A stretch of DNA of 64,000 nt from Bradyrhizobium sp. CCH5-F6 (GCF_001556045.1 NZ_LSIC01000122.1:84382-148381); one strand, 5' to 3'. Positions 1-9,605 are shown, numbered from the stretch's first letter. Notes: generated from the sequence alone by a model not told the origin. Numbers and translations: made by a program.

Positions 1-1
1 C

Positions 2-406
2 GGCGGGTGGTTTCACATGGGCGACGTGTTTCGGCGCAATGATGACGGCTCGCTCGATTTCGTCGATCGCGCCAAGTACATGATCAAGACTGGCGGCGAA
101 AACGTTTATCCAGCCGAGATCGAGCGCGTTTTGATGAGTGATGCAGGGATCACCGAGGCCGCGGTTGTGCGTGTCCCCGATGTGAAATGGGGTGAAGTTC
201 CCGTGGCATTCGTGTCGCGCCGCGACACCACGGTCACCGAGGCGGACCTGTTTGCTCTGTGCCGGCGCGATCTTGCCGGATACAAATGTCCCCGGCAGTT
301 CCGGTTCATCGATTTTTCGGAATTTCCGCGGTCCACCAGCGGCAAGGTTCAGCGCCACGAGCTCGAAGCCAGGCTGGCGGGCGAAAGGCAACGGGTAAAC
401 AGCTAA
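2..406 (+). CDS. Acyl-CoA ligase (AMP-forming), C-terminal fragment cut by window edge
   Basis: This is the C-terminal domain of an ANL-superfamily acyl-CoA ligase, which activates a carboxylic acid to its CoA thioester through an acyl-adenylate. The reading frame is open from base 2. It starts in the GWFHxGD hinge motif (here GGWFHMGDV), followed by the DRAKYMIKTGGENVYPAEIE segment and the catalytic-lysine region near the end (STSGKVQRHEL). About 135 residues are visible, and the adenylation domain lies left of the window. The internal ATG at 17 is not a real start. The gene runs into a cluster of CoA-dependent degradation genes on the same strand, so it probably activates a pathway acid. 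The substrate cannot be told from this part. Confidence 0.9.
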   Translation, partial: GGWFHMGDVFRRNDDGSLDFVDRAKYMIKTGGENVYPAEIERVLMSDAGITEAAVVRVPDVKWGEVPVAFVSRRDTTVTEADLFALCRRDLAGYKCPRQFRFIDFSEFPRSTSGKVQRHELEARLAGERQRVNS

Positions 407-493
407 TACGGACACGCCCATTAGCTCTTCGCGTCGCAATTTTCGTCGAACGAAAACTGCTCGCGGCAAGGCACCGCAATCGGAGACGGAAAC

Positions 494-1213
494 ATGAATG
501 TCGAAGAAGCCATTTTGACGCGGCGCTCGGTCAGGCGATTTCTTCCCAAGCCGGTTCCAGAACCGGTCGTGCGAAAAATCATCGAGGTCTCGGCGCGTGC
601 GCCAAGTGGCCACAACATCCAGCCGTGGAAGGTCTACGCGATCGCGGGCGAGGTGAAGGATCGGCTCTGCGCGGACATCCTGAAAGCTGCCGAAACTGAA
701 CCGGACAAGCATCGGCCGGAATATGAGTATTATCCGACCGAATGGCACGAGCCCTATATCGGGCGTCGGCGCGAGCTCGGCTACGACCTTTACGCAAAGC
801 TTGGCATTGCTCGCGACGACGTTGCCGCACGCACATCGCAGATGAACCGCAACTATCTTTTTTTCGACGCCCCGGTCGGACTTTTCGTGACGATGGACCG
901 CCGCTTGAACACCGGCAGCTATATCGACATGGGTATGTTCTTGCAGAACATCCTGCTCGCCGCGCGCGGTCATGGCCTGCACACCTGTGGCCAGGCCGCG
1001 TTCACCTGGTACCACGACATCATCCGCAAGCATCTTTCGTTTGACGACACCGAAATCCTGATTTGTGGCGTGGCGCTGGGTTACGAGGACACGACTGCGC
1101 CCGAAAACAAGCTCGTCACCAGGCGGGTGCCAGTCGATACCTACGCCAAGTTCTTGGGATTTTCCGGCGGCAGCACGGGCGTCGCCTCGGCACGCACGAC
1201 GGCCGGAAACTGA
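494..1213 (+). CDS. Nitroreductase-family FMN-dependent oxidoreductase
   Basis: The 239-residue protein is a cytoplasmic nitroreductase-like flavoprotein. The N-terminal RRSVRRF stretch (residues 10-16) and SGHNIQPW (about 37-44) are the usual FMN-binding segments of the family, and the length is typical. The ATG at 494 is preceded by a purine-rich ribosome site (GGAGACGGA). It lies 87 bases after a CoA ligase fragment and 30 bases before a thiolase-like gene, so it is probably part of the same transcript. Members reduce nitro groups, quinones or enones. In this setting, reduction of an unsaturated or oxo intermediate is plausible, but this is inference. Confidence 0.85.
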   Translation: MNVEEAILTRRSVRRFLPKPVPEPVVRKIIEVSARAPSGHNIQPWKVYAIAGEVKDRLCADILKAAETEPDKHRPEYEYYPTEWHEPYIGRRRELGYDLYAKLGIARDDVAARTSQMNRNYLFFDAPVGLFVTMDRRLNTGSYIDMGMFLQNILLAARGHGLHTCGQAAFTWYHDIIRKHLSFDDTEILICGVALGYEDTTAPENKLVTRRVPVDTYAKFLGFSGGSTGVASARTTAGN

Positions 1214-1243
1214 CCTTCACGCATCACGCCGGGCGGAGACCAA

Positions 1244-2434
1244 ATGCTTTCCATTCGTAAACAAACGCTACGCGGCAAGGTCGCGGTAATCGGTATCGGA
1301 ATGTCGCCGGTTGGTAAGGTGCCGGGAAAGAGCCCGTTATGGCTCGCCGCCGACGCCGCGAAGAAGGCGCTGGCCGATGCCGGCATCGGGAAAAACGAGA
1401 TCGACGGCGTGCTGTCGAGCCATGCCTTCGCTTCTCCCTTCCATCGCTTCAGCGTTGCGTTCAGCGAGTATTTAGGTATTCAGCCGACCTTTTCGAACAC
1501 GCTTCAGGTATCCGGCGCGACGGCGGCGACGATGTTCAATATTGGCGCCGCTGCCATTCATGGCGGCCTCGCCGAGGTCGTACTCGTGGTCGGCGGCGAC
1601 AGCCTGCTGACCGGCCTGACGCCGGATCTGGCGCTGCGCTCGATGACGGAAAGCCGTGATCAGCAATACGAGATGCCGTTCGGCATTCCTGTCGCGAATA
1701 CCTTTGCCATGACGGCACACCGGCATATGAAGGATTTCGGCACCACACCGGAACAGTTGGCGGAAGTCGCCGTGGTCCAGCGGCGTCATGCTATGCGCAC
1801 GCCCGGTGCGCAGCAGACCAGCCCGATCACGGTGGACGACGTGCTAAGCTCAGCTATGGTGACGACGCCCTACCACAAGCTCGATTGCTCGCTGATATCG
1901 GATGGCGGCGCGGCATTCATTCTGACATCGGCCGAACATGCCAAGGCGCTCGGCATCAAAAGCCCGATCTACATTCTGGGCGGCGGCGAATGCTACACCC
2001 ACGAACATATTTTCCTGATGCCCTCGCTGACCGAAACCGGCGCGGTCGCGTCGAGCCGAAAGGCTTACGAAATGGCCGGCTATGGCCCCAAGGACATGGA
2101 CGTCGCCGGCGTCTATGACTGCTTCACCGGCACCGTCATCATGATGCTGGAAGATCTCGGTTTTTGCCCGAAGGGCGAAGGCGGCCGTTTCGTCGCGGAC
2201 GGCCATATGACCTATGGCGGCCAGATTCCATCGAACACCCATGGCGGATTGTTGTCGTTCGCCCATTCGGGAATGCCGGGATCGCTGTTCCATTTTCATG
2301 AGGTCATCGCGCAGTTGCGCGGCCAATGCGGCGAACGCCAGGTGCCGGGCGCGGAACTCGGGCTGGTGCACAGCCTCGGCGCGGGTTTCGCAACCAATGC
2401 CACCACCATTCTGGGCACGGAGAACACGCTGTGA
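1244..2434 (+). CDS. Thiolase-like protein lacking the nucleophilic Cys (SCP-x/Ltp type)
   Basis: The 396-residue thiolase-fold protein is of the lipid-transfer/SCP-x type. The expected nucleophile loop reads LQVSGATAATM and has no cysteine. The C-terminal Cys/Gly-rich loop of true thiolases is also not recognisable. The YDCFTG and LEDLGFCPKGEGG blocks and the NTHGG motif are retained. Family members of this kind, such as Ltp2, act as retro-aldolases and need a DUF35 partner. Here the next gene is a DUF35 protein whose GTG overlaps this stop codon, which supports a complex. The start ATG at 1244 follows GGCGGAGA. C-C bond cleavage of a CoA intermediate is inferred. Confidence 0.85.
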   Translation: MLSIRKQTLRGKVAVIGIGMSPVGKVPGKSPLWLAADAAKKALADAGIGKNEIDGVLSSHAFASPFHRFSVAFSEYLGIQPTFSNTLQVSGATAATMFNIGAAAIHGGLAEVVLVVGGDSLLTGLTPDLALRSMTESRDQQYEMPFGIPVANTFAMTAHRHMKDFGTTPEQLAEVAVVQRRHAMRTPGAQQTSPITVDDVLSSAMVTTPYHKLDCSLISDGGAAFILTSAEHAKALGIKSPIYILGGGECYTHEHIFLMPSLTETGAVASSRKAYEMAGYGPKDMDVAGVYDCFTGTVIMMLEDLGFCPKGEGGRFVADGHMTYGGQIPSNTHGGLLSFAHSGMPGSLFHFHEVIAQLRGQCGERQVPGAELGLVHSLGAGFATNATTILGTENTL

Positions 2435-2850
2435 TCTCGTCCGAAGACGCCATGAAGAAGCCGGTGCCGACGCCCGACGCGGATTCCGCCGCCCTCTGGC
2501 GCGGCCTGCACGACGGCGTGCTGCTGCTGCAGCACTGCGCCGATTGCGGCCACGTGCAATATTACCAGCAGGCGATGTGCCGGCAGTGCGGCGGCGAAAA
2601 TCTTGCCCATCGACCGGCAAGCGGGCGCGGCAAGGTACATTCCTTCAGCGTGGTACAGCGCGCACCGGGACCCGCTTTCAAAACCGATCTGCCCTACGCT
2701 GTTTTGTTGATCGATCTGGAGGAGGGCCCGCGGATGATCAGCACCTATACCGGCGGCAAGCCCGAAGAGGTCACGTTCGACATGGACGTCATGCTCGTCT
2801 GCGAAAAAATCAGCGAGGAAGTGACGCTGCCGCGCTTCCGGCGGGCTTAG
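2431..2850 (+). CDS. DUF35 OB-fold / zinc-ribbon acyl-CoA-associated protein
   Basis: This small protein of 139 residues has an N-terminal rubredoxin-like zinc ribbon (CADC followed by CRQC) and a C-terminal OB fold typical of DUF35. Such proteins bind acyl-CoA and pair with thiolase-like partners. I chose GTG 2431, which overlaps the thiolase TGA in a GTGA junction; ATG 2452 is the alternative. Translational coupling with the upstream thiolase-like gene argues for a two-subunit enzyme. A second DUF35/thiolase pair lies at 26.4-28.0 kb in this window. The next gene is convergent, 16 bases away. Confidence 0.85.
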   Translation: MISSEDAMKKPVPTPDADSAALWRGLHDGVLLLQHCADCGHVQYYQQAMCRQCGGENLAHRPASGRGKVHSFSVVQRAPGPAFKTDLPYAVLLIDLEEGPRMISTYTGGKPEEVTFDMDVMLVCEKISEEVTLPRFRRA

Positions 2851-2866
2851 CCTGACAGGCGAGCAG

Positions 2867-4489
2867 CTACATCCGGAACACCCCGAATCTCGTCGGCTTG
2901 GCAGGCGTCCGGCCGGCGAGGTCGAGCAGCAGCGCCATCACCTCGCGGGTCTCCGCAGGTTCGATCACCATATCGCACCACAAATGGCGGGCGTAGTTAT
3001 AGGGATCGGCGAACGCCTCGAAGTCCCTCAGGATCGGCCGCTTGAACTCTTCACGTTCTTCGTCGGTCCAAGAACTGCCTTCGCGCTGATGGATATTGTC
3101 GCGCACCATCGTTAGCGTTGTCGCCGCCTGCTCCGGTCCCATCAAGGCGGCGTGGGCGCTTGGCCACATCAGGGTAGCGTTTGGTTTGAACGCGCGGCCT
3201 AGCATTGCGAAATAAGCCGCGGCATAAGAGCCGCCGGTAATGATAGTGTATTTCGGCACATCGGCGCAGGCCATCGCGGTCATGAACTTGGCTCCATGCT
3301 TGGCAATGCCCTGACGCTCGACTGCGGACCCGACCATAAAGCCGGAGACATCGACCAGGAACAGCAACGGAATGTCGCGCTTGCAGCAAAGTTCGATGAA
3401 GTGCGCCCCCTTGACCGCGCTTTCCGAAAACAGCACGCCGTTATTGGCCAGGATGCCGACCTCGAAACCGTGGATGCGGGCAAATCCGCATAGCATGGTT
3501 TCGCCGTGAAGATGCTTGAAGTCTTGAAAGCGGCTGCCGTCGATGAGGCGCGCCAGGATCTCCCGGTTGTCCGTTGGGATGCGCCGGTTAGCGCTGACGA
3601 TTCCATAGATTTCCTCGACCGCATGGCAAGGCGGTTCGCCCTGCTCGACCGTCCAGCGCAATCGCGGCGGCTCTCCCAGGTTGGCGACGATATTACGCAC
3701 GATCGCCAGCGCGTGGCTGTCATTCTCGGCGATATGGTCGGTGACGCCGCTGATCCGGCTGTGCATCTCCGCGCCGCCGAGCGGTTCGATCTCGATGGTC
3801 TCGCCGGTCGCGGCAAATACCAGTTGCGGGCTGCCGAGAAACATCGCGCCCTGGTCGCGTACGATCACCACCTCGTCGCACAGCGCCGGAATGTAAGCGC
3901 CGCCCGCGGTCGAAGGGCCGTGAACGACGGCGATCTGCGCGATATTCTCGGCCGACATCTTTACCTGATTGTACATGATCGATCCGGCCTGCCCTTCGTC
4001 CGGAAAGATATTGGCGATGTCCGGCAGGAAGCCGCCACCTGATTGCACCAAGGTGATGCAGGGCAGCCGGTGTTGCCACGCAAACAACTGGGCGCGGGTA
4101 TGCTTCTTCGTTGTCATGCCGAACAGCGTCCCGCCCTTCACTGTGGCATCGTTGGCGATAAGCATGCAACCGCGCCCGCAGACCTGTCCGACGCCCGTGA
4201 TAATTGTCGCGCCCGGCGGCACGCCGTCGTACATCCCCTCGCCCGCCAGGTGGCCGAACTCGAGAAACGGCGAACCGGGATCGATCAGCGCCGCGATGCG
4301 TTCGCGCGGCAGCAGCTGGCCGCGCGATTTATGCAAGGCGCGAGCCTTGGCGGAGCCGCCCTGATTGGCCTCGGCCCGACGCCTTTGGAGATCGGCGATC
4401 CGCGCCAGATAATGAGCGCGATTGAGCTTGAACTCGTCCGACCCGGTCGCGACAGCGGATTTCATCGCGGTCAATTGGCTATTCCCCAA
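2867..4489 (-). CDS. Acyl-CoA carboxylase carboxyltransferase (beta) subunit, copy 1
   Basis: The 540-residue protein has both crotonase-fold halves of a biotin-dependent carboxyltransferase of the propionyl/methylcrotonyl/geranyl-CoA type. Visible features include LLPRERIAALIDPGSPFLE, a GPSTAGGAYIPALCDE block in the N half, and GGSYAAAYFAMLGRAF with MGPEQAA in the C half. It would transfer CO2 from carboxybiotin to an acyl-CoA. It is transcribed away from the other carboxylase genes at 5.98-9.6 kb and is clearly paralogous to the copy there. Only one biotin carboxylase subunit is visible, so either both copies share it or they form alternative enzymes. The substrate is not identifiable. Confidence 0.9.
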   Translation of the reverse strand: MGNSQLTAMKSAVATGSDEFKLNRAHYLARIADLQRRRAEANQGGSAKARALHKSRGQLLPRERIAALIDPGSPFLEFGHLAGEGMYDGVPPGATIITGVGQVCGRGCMLIANDATVKGGTLFGMTTKKHTRAQLFAWQHRLPCITLVQSGGGFLPDIANIFPDEGQAGSIMYNQVKMSAENIAQIAVVHGPSTAGGAYIPALCDEVVIVRDQGAMFLGSPQLVFAATGETIEIEPLGGAEMHSRISGVTDHIAENDSHALAIVRNIVANLGEPPRLRWTVEQGEPPCHAVEEIYGIVSANRRIPTDNREILARLIDGSRFQDFKHLHGETMLCGFARIHGFEVGILANNGVLFSESAVKGAHFIELCCKRDIPLLFLVDVSGFMVGSAVERQGIAKHGAKFMTAMACADVPKYTIITGGSYAAAYFAMLGRAFKPNATLMWPSAHAALMGPEQAATTLTMVRDNIHQREGSSWTDEEREEFKRPILRDFEAFADPYNYARHLWCDMVIEPAETREVMALLLDLAGRTPAKPTRFGVFRM

Positions 4490-4537
4490 AACTGATCACA
4501 AGCCAGGAAATGCGGGCTCGACGGTCTTCATTATTTT

Positions 4538-4569
4538 CTAACATTCGTTCGTTTTCGAACGATTGTTAG
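4538..4569. promoter_or_regulatory. Double palindromic operator in divergent promoter (TetR-type candidate)
   Basis: Two 14-bp sites, CTAACATTCGTTCG (4538-4551) and CGAACGATTGTTAG (4556-4569), are near-perfect inverted copies (13 of 14) separated by TTTT. Each fits the palindrome C[TG]AAC[AG]NN[CT]GTT[CA]G. They sit between the divergent carboxyltransferase (starts 4489) and acyl-CoA dehydrogenase (starts 4729). The same motif recurs at 15210 and 28129. No cognate regulator is visible in the cluster. Confidence 0.65.
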
Positions 4570-4728
4570 GTTGAAATCCTAGCCGCTTCTGCCTAAAGAT
4601 AGCAAGCAATTGATGCTGCCGACCGACAGCCGGCCGCCTCGCAAACAATAAACTCGACGGTGTTCCCGAGAGGGTTTCGAATTCTCAACTTAGAACAACG
4701 CGGTTTCGGCCGGCGGCGGAGTTCCCAC

Positions 4729-5892
4729 ATGGACTTTGATCTTACGCACGAGCAGCGGCAAATCTACGAATACGGCGATATGGTTGCGAAGCAATTCGAT
4801 CGCAAATACTGGATGGAATGCGCCGACAAGCACGTATTCCCCCAAGCCCTTTACAGCAAGGTTGCGGAGGATGGCTTCGTCGGAACGATGGTGCCTGAGG
4901 AATACGGCGGCTCGGGACAAGGCATGGTCGAGATGCACCTGTTCCTTGAGGGCTTGTCAAACAATGGCATTCCACTGCTAAACCTCGTCGTCGGCGCGGC
5001 AATGAGCTTGGGATTCATAGCCAAATACGGCAGCGAAGCGCAGAAATTGCGCTATCTGCCCGATGCGTGTGGCGGCAAGACGCGCTTTTGCTTCGCGATC
5101 ACCGAGCCTGACGCGGGAACCAACACGATTCGTACTTCCACGATAGCAAAGAAGCGTGGCAATCGCTTCGCGCTGAGCGGTCAGAAGACATTTATCACCG
5201 ACGCCGATGGCGCGGACTACGCGCTGGTGGTGACGCGAACGACAGCGCATACCGAGGTTCAGAAGAAAACCGATGGCTTCACCCTGTTTGTGGTCGACCT
5301 GAAAGCCAAGGGCGTGCAGAAGCAATACATTCCAGTGAGCATTCCGGCCCCGGAAACACAATGGCAGCTGTTTTTCGACGAAGTCGATCTTGGGCCGGAG
5401 GACATTGTTGGCGAAGTCGACAAGGGATTCGGCATTTTGTTCAAAAGCCTTAATCCCGAACGCATTCTTGTCGGTTCGATTTCCTGCGGTCTCGGCCGCT
5501 ATGCCCTGAACCGGGCAGTCGAATACGCCAAGGAGCGGCGGGTTTTCAACAACGTGCCGATCGGATCTTATCAGGGCTTGCAGCATCCCCTGGCCAGCGC
5601 CCGCACCGATGTCGAATTGGCATCGCTGATGACACTAAAAGCCGCCTGGATCTTCGATCAGGGCCGCGAAGCCGGCGAATTCTCCAACATGGCAAAACTT
5701 GCCGCAGCCGACGCCGGCATCAAGGCGGTGGACACCGCGCTGCAATGCTTCGGCGGCAACGGGTTCACCAAGGAGTACGGCATCTTCGATATCTATCCGC
5801 TGGTGCGGCTGTTGAAGACCGCGCCGCTCAATCGCGAAATGATTCTCAACTACATCGGCGAGCACGTGATGGGCTTGCCTCGCAGTTATTAG
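4729..5892 (+). CDS. Acyl-CoA dehydrogenase
   Basis: The 387-residue FAD-dependent acyl-CoA dehydrogenase would introduce an alpha-beta double bond into a CoA thioester. MDFDLTHEQRQIYEYG begins the helical N-terminal domain. CFAITEPDAGTN is the flavin/substrate beta-domain signature, and CFGGNGFTKEYG lies in the C-terminal helical domain. The IYEG-type loop that usually carries the catalytic Glu reads TAPLNREMIL, so the base may sit elsewhere. I chose ATG 4729, after GGCGGAG, over the upstream frame extension from 4660. It is the first gene of a long rightward operon and is preceded by the double operator at 4538. Confidence 0.9.
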   Translation: MDFDLTHEQRQIYEYGDMVAKQFDRKYWMECADKHVFPQALYSKVAEDGFVGTMVPEEYGGSGQGMVEMHLFLEGLSNNGIPLLNLVVGAAMSLGFIAKYGSEAQKLRYLPDACGGKTRFCFAITEPDAGTNTIRTSTIAKKRGNRFALSGQKTFITDADGADYALVVTRTTAHTEVQKKTDGFTLFVVDLKAKGVQKQYIPVSIPAPETQWQLFFDEVDLGPEDIVGEVDKGFGILFKSLNPERILVGSISCGLGRYALNRAVEYAKERRVFNNVPIGSYQGLQHPLASARTDVELASLMTLKAAWIFDQGREAGEFSNMAKLAAADAGIKAVDTALQCFGGNGFTKEYGIFDIYPLVRLLKTAPLNREMILNYIGEHVMGLPRSY

Positions 5893-5980
5893 AGCAAGAC
5901 CCGGAACGGTGAGGCGCGATTCTACCGGCGATTCGTCTTCAATTGTTCAGAGATCCCCCCAAAGAACGAGGTTGTCTGCA

Positions 5981-7588
5981 ATGGCTCTCATGAAGTCCGA
6001 TGTGTCCGCTGCGAGCGAAGAGTATCGCCGTAACCGGGACGCTTACGGCTTGAGAATCGCCGATCTGCATGAGCGCCGGGCAGCTGCAATGGTCGGCGGT
6101 CCGGAACGGGCGCGGCTGCTGCACAAGGAGCGCAAGCAATTACTGCCTCGCGAACGGATCGCTGCGCTAATTGATCCCGGCTCGCCGTTCCTCGAATTTT
6201 GCCAGTTCGCGGGCGAAGGCATGTATGACGGCGTGCCGCCCGGCGGCAGCATCGTCACCGGCGTTGGAATGGTGTCGGGCCGCGCCTGCATGCTGATCGC
6301 CAACGACGCCACGGTCAAAGGCGGCACCTACTACGGGATCACCTGCAAGAAGCACGTCCGCGCACAGAAATTCGCCTGGCAACACCGCCTCCCCTGCGTC
6401 ACCATGGTGCAATCCGGCGGCGCCAACCTGCCGGACCAGCCCAACATTTTTCCCGACGACGGACAGTTCGGATCGATCTTTTACAACCAGATCCGGATGT
6501 CGAGCGAGGGTATCGCGCAGATCGCAATCGTCCATGGGCCCTCGACCGCCGGCGGCGCTTACATGCCGGCGCTCTGCGACGAGACCGTCATCATCCGCAA
6601 TCAGGGCGCCATGTTCCTGGGCGGACCACAACTGGTCTATGCCGCGACCAAGGAAGAAGTCGGCGTCGAAGCGCTCGGCGGCGGTGAAATGCATAGCCGC
6701 GTCAGCGGCGTCACCGACCATCTGGCGGAAAGCGACAGCCACGCGATCGCGATTACCCGCGATATCGTCGCCAATCTCGGTGACATTCCCATGCAACGGT
6801 GGAACGTGGCGCCACCGCGAGAGCCGCGCTTCGACCCCAAGGATATTTATGGGCTGATCAGCACGGACCCGCGTATCCCCACCAACAATCGAGAGATTGT
6901 TGCGCGGTTGGTCGATGGCAGTGAGTTTCACGAATTCAAGCCGCTATATGGCGAGACGCTGATCACCGGCTTTGGCCGCATAATGGGCTTCGAGATCGGG
7001 ATTCTCTGTAACAACGGGGTGCTGTTTTCCGAATGCGCGCTGAAGGCGACTCACTTCATCGACCTCTGCTGCAAGCGCAATATCCCGCTGCTGTTCATGG
7101 CCGACGTCACCGGCTTTATGGTCGGGCGCGAGGCGGAAGAAGGCGGCATCGCCAAGCACGGCGCAAAGATGATCACCGCAATGGCCAGCGCCAACGTGCC
7201 GAAATACACGCTGATCATCGGGAATTCCTACGGAGCCGGCTATCTGGCGATGTGCGGCCGTGCCTTCAAACCTCATGCGATGATGATGTGGCCGCACGGG
7301 CGCTCCGCGATCATGGGGCCGGATCAGGCCGCCAACACGCTCGCGATGGTCAAGGACGATATCCACAAGCGCGATGGCACGAGCTGGACCGACGAAGAGC
7401 GCGAGGCTTATCGCGCTCCGGTTCGCAAGACTTTTGAGGATTTTGCGAACGCCTACAACTTCGCGCGCAACACCTGGTGTGACATGGTGATCGATCCGCT
7501 CGAGACCCGCCACGTGATGGCCCTCTTGCTTGATCTCGCCGGCCGTCTGCCACAGCAGGAAACAGACTTCGGCGTGTTCAGGATGTGA
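5981..7588 (+). CDS. Acyl-CoA carboxylase carboxyltransferase (beta) subunit, copy 2
   Basis: The 535-residue biotin-dependent carboxyltransferase is homologous along its whole length to the 2867-4489 gene. It shares LLPRERIAALIDPGSPFLE, GPSTAGGAYMPALCDE and SGVTDH blocks. The C half has GNSYGAGYLAMCGRAFKP and MGPDQAANTL, closer to methylcrotonyl/geranyl-CoA carboxylase beta chains than copy 1 in the SYGAG segment. The start is ATG 5981 (MALMKSD), not the upstream frame extension. The biotin carboxylase gene begins 19 bases downstream, so the two surely make one holoenzyme. The acyl substrate is unknown; a branched unsaturated acyl-CoA is plausible. Confidence 0.92.
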   Translation: MALMKSDVSAASEEYRRNRDAYGLRIADLHERRAAAMVGGPERARLLHKERKQLLPRERIAALIDPGSPFLEFCQFAGEGMYDGVPPGGSIVTGVGMVSGRACMLIANDATVKGGTYYGITCKKHVRAQKFAWQHRLPCVTMVQSGGANLPDQPNIFPDDGQFGSIFYNQIRMSSEGIAQIAIVHGPSTAGGAYMPALCDETVIIRNQGAMFLGGPQLVYAATKEEVGVEALGGGEMHSRVSGVTDHLAESDSHAIAITRDIVANLGDIPMQRWNVAPPREPRFDPKDIYGLISTDPRIPTNNREIVARLVDGSEFHEFKPLYGETLITGFGRIMGFEIGILCNNGVLFSECALKATHFIDLCCKRNIPLLFMADVTGFMVGREAEEGGIAKHGAKMITAMASANVPKYTLIIGNSYGAGYLAMCGRAFKPHAMMMWPHGRSAIMGPDQAANTLAMVKDDIHKRDGTSWTDEEREAYRAPVRKTFEDFANAYNFARNTWCDMVIDPLETRHVMALLLDLAGRLPQQETDFGVFRM

Positions 7589-7607
7589 TGACAGAGGATA
7601 TCGTTCC

Positions 7608-9605
7608 GTGTTCAAGAAAATCCTGATTGCCAATCGCGGCGAGATCGCCTGCCGGATCGCGCGAACCTGCCATCGGCTCGGGGTCGCGGTTGCCGGCATT
7701 CACTCCACAGCCGACGCCGACGCCTTGCATGTGAAGATGATCGGCGAATCCATAGAGATTGGAGGCGCCGCCGCGTCCGACAGCTACCTGCGGATCGATG
7801 CGGTGATTGCCGCAGCGAAAGCGACCGGCGCCCAGGCCATCCATCCCGGCTTCGGATTTCTGGCCGAGAACGCCACGTTCGCCCGCGCCGTCGAGGCGGC
7901 AGGTCTGGTTTTTATCGGGCCGACGCCGGACGTGATCGAACGGCTCGGCGACAAGGCCTCTGCCAAGAAAGAGGCTGAGGCGGCCGACGTGCCTATCGTC
8001 CCCGGCAGCAAGAAGCCCAGTGAGGATGCTGCCGAGATCGCCCGGATCGTCCAGGAAGTCGGGCTTCCGGTGATGCTGAAGGCAGCGGCCGGCGGCGGCG
8101 GCAAGGGTATGCGTGCCGTTTCCGATCTCGATGGCCTTGCCAATGAGATCGAATCGGCCATGCGTGAGGCGAAGAATTCGTTCGGCTATCCCGGACTGAT
8201 CGTCGAAAAACTGGTCGAACGCGGGCGCCATATCGAAGTGCAGATCGCCGGCGATGGCAAAGGCAACGTGCTTCACCTGCTCGAGCGTGAATGTTCCCTG
8301 CAGCGCCGTCACCAGAAGCTCATCGAGGAAGCCCCTGCCGTCAATCTCGCCGCAACGCTTCGCGACAAAATGGCCGCCGACGCGGTGCGGCTCGGCAAGC
8401 GCCTGAACTATCGCGGGGTCGGCACTGTCGAATTCATCCTGAGCGGAGACACCTACTATTTTCTGGAAGTAAACCCGCGTCTCCAGGTCGAGCACCCCGT
8501 GACCGAGATGGTCACCGGCATCGATATTGTCGAGGTGATGCTCCGCATCGCCGCCGGAGAAGGGCTGCCGTTTACACAAAATGCGGTGACATGTAGCGGG
8601 CATGCCGTCGAGGTGCGCATTTGTGCGGAGGATCCGGCAGATAATTTTCTCCCTTGCACGGGAGACCTCGCTTACGTCAAATTTCCCGCCGACGGCGTTC
8701 GCGTCGAGACGGGCGTCGAAAGCGGGTCGGTAGTCACGCCGTATTACGACTCGATGCTGGCAAAACTCATTGCCCACGCCGAAACGCGCAATGAGGCGCT
8801 CGATAAACTCGAGCGGGCTCTCGACGCGACCTCGATTTTCGGAATTACGACCAATCAAGGATTTCTCAAGCGCTTGCTCGGCCTGCCAGCGACGCGCAGT
8901 GCCACCTTTTACACACGCCTGATCGACGAGCAAATCGACCAGTTGGTCGACAAGGCAAAGAATCTGGACGCCGGGGCGTTGGCGCTGGGCGCCTACTTCT
9001 GGATGATCCGGCAACGACAGCCCCTCGCAAGGGGGCCGTGGCAGTCGCGCGAAATGACTGGATGGCACATGGCCGCGGGTGGCGACGGATTGTCACCGAT
9101 TCCGATCCTGCACCTCGAAACCGCGGGCGCAAGCGCGGAGATCCGATTCGCACCGCTCAAGGCCGACGGCTCGATGATTGTCGGCGTCAACGACGAGAAG
9201 CTACCGGTCAGACTCATCCCGCTCAAAGACGACTGCTTCACGGCGATTGTCGGCGCGCGGCGTGAGACGGTGCGCATTTATCAGGAAAACCAAACCATCT
9301 TTGTCCACCATCGCCGCGGCGTCCACACGCTGACGGCAATCCCCTATCTTACCTACATCAGCGCTGTCGCCGAAACCAGCGGCGAGCTGCGTGCGCCTAT
9401 GATGGGCATGATCCTGAAGGTCAACGTCGCAGTCGGCGATACGATCAAGGCGGGCGATGTCGCAGCCGTACTGGAATCGATGAAGATGGAGTTGCGGATC
9501 AATTGCGAAACCGATGGCGTGGTCACGGCAGTCAATTGCCGGCCGGGCGAGACCGTCGAGCGCAACGCGGTTGTCGTGGTCGTGGAGCCAGAGCAGCAAC
9601 CGTAA
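7608..9605 (+). CDS. Acyl-CoA carboxylase alpha subunit: biotin carboxylase + BCCP
   Basis: The 665-residue alpha subunit begins at GTG 7608 (VFKKILIANRGEIACRIA, the usual start of the family). It has the biotin-carboxylase N domain, an ATP-grasp domain with the GGGGKGMR loop near residue 165, the EVNPRLQVEHPVTE signature near 290, and the BT linker domain. It ends in a biotin carboxyl carrier domain with the biotinylation motif ESMKMEL near residue 628. It carboxylates its own biotin with ATP and bicarbonate and hands the CO2 to the adjacent beta subunit. It is the only biotin carboxylase in the window. Confidence 0.95.
   Translation: MFKKILIANRGEIACRIARTCHRLGVAVAGIHSTADADALHVKMIGESIEIGGAAASDSYLRIDAVIAAAKATGAQAIHPGFGFLAENATFARAVEAAGLVFIGPTPDVIERLGDKASAKKEAEAADVPIVPGSKKPSEDAAEIARIVQEVGLPVMLKAAAGGGGKGMRAVSDLDGLANEIESAMREAKNSFGYPGLIVEKLVERGRHIEVQIAGDGKGNVLHLLERECSLQRRHQKLIEEAPAVNLAATLRDKMAADAVRLGKRLNYRGVGTVEFILSGDTYYFLEVNPRLQVEHPVTEMVTGIDIVEVMLRIAAGEGLPFTQNAVTCSGHAVEVRICAEDPADNFLPCTGDLAYVKFPADGVRVETGVESGSVVTPYYDSMLAKLIAHAETRNEALDKLERALDATSIFGITTNQGFLKRLLGLPATRSATFYTRLIDEQIDQLVDKAKNLDAGALALGAYFWMIRQRQPLARGPWQSREMTGWHMAAGGDGLSPIPILHLETAGASAEIRFAPLKADGSMIVGVNDEKLPVRLIPLKDDCFTAIVGARRETVRIYQENQTIFVHHRRGVHTLTAIPYLTYISAVAETSGELRAPMMGMILKVNVAVGDTIKAGDVAAVLESMKMELRINCETDGVVTAVNCRPGETVERNAVVVVVEPEQQP

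Noticed and set aside
7578..9068. 496-codon open frame on the minus strand
   Set aside because: It is antisense to the biotin carboxylase gene, whose motifs are complete. The predicted protein has no recognisable family.
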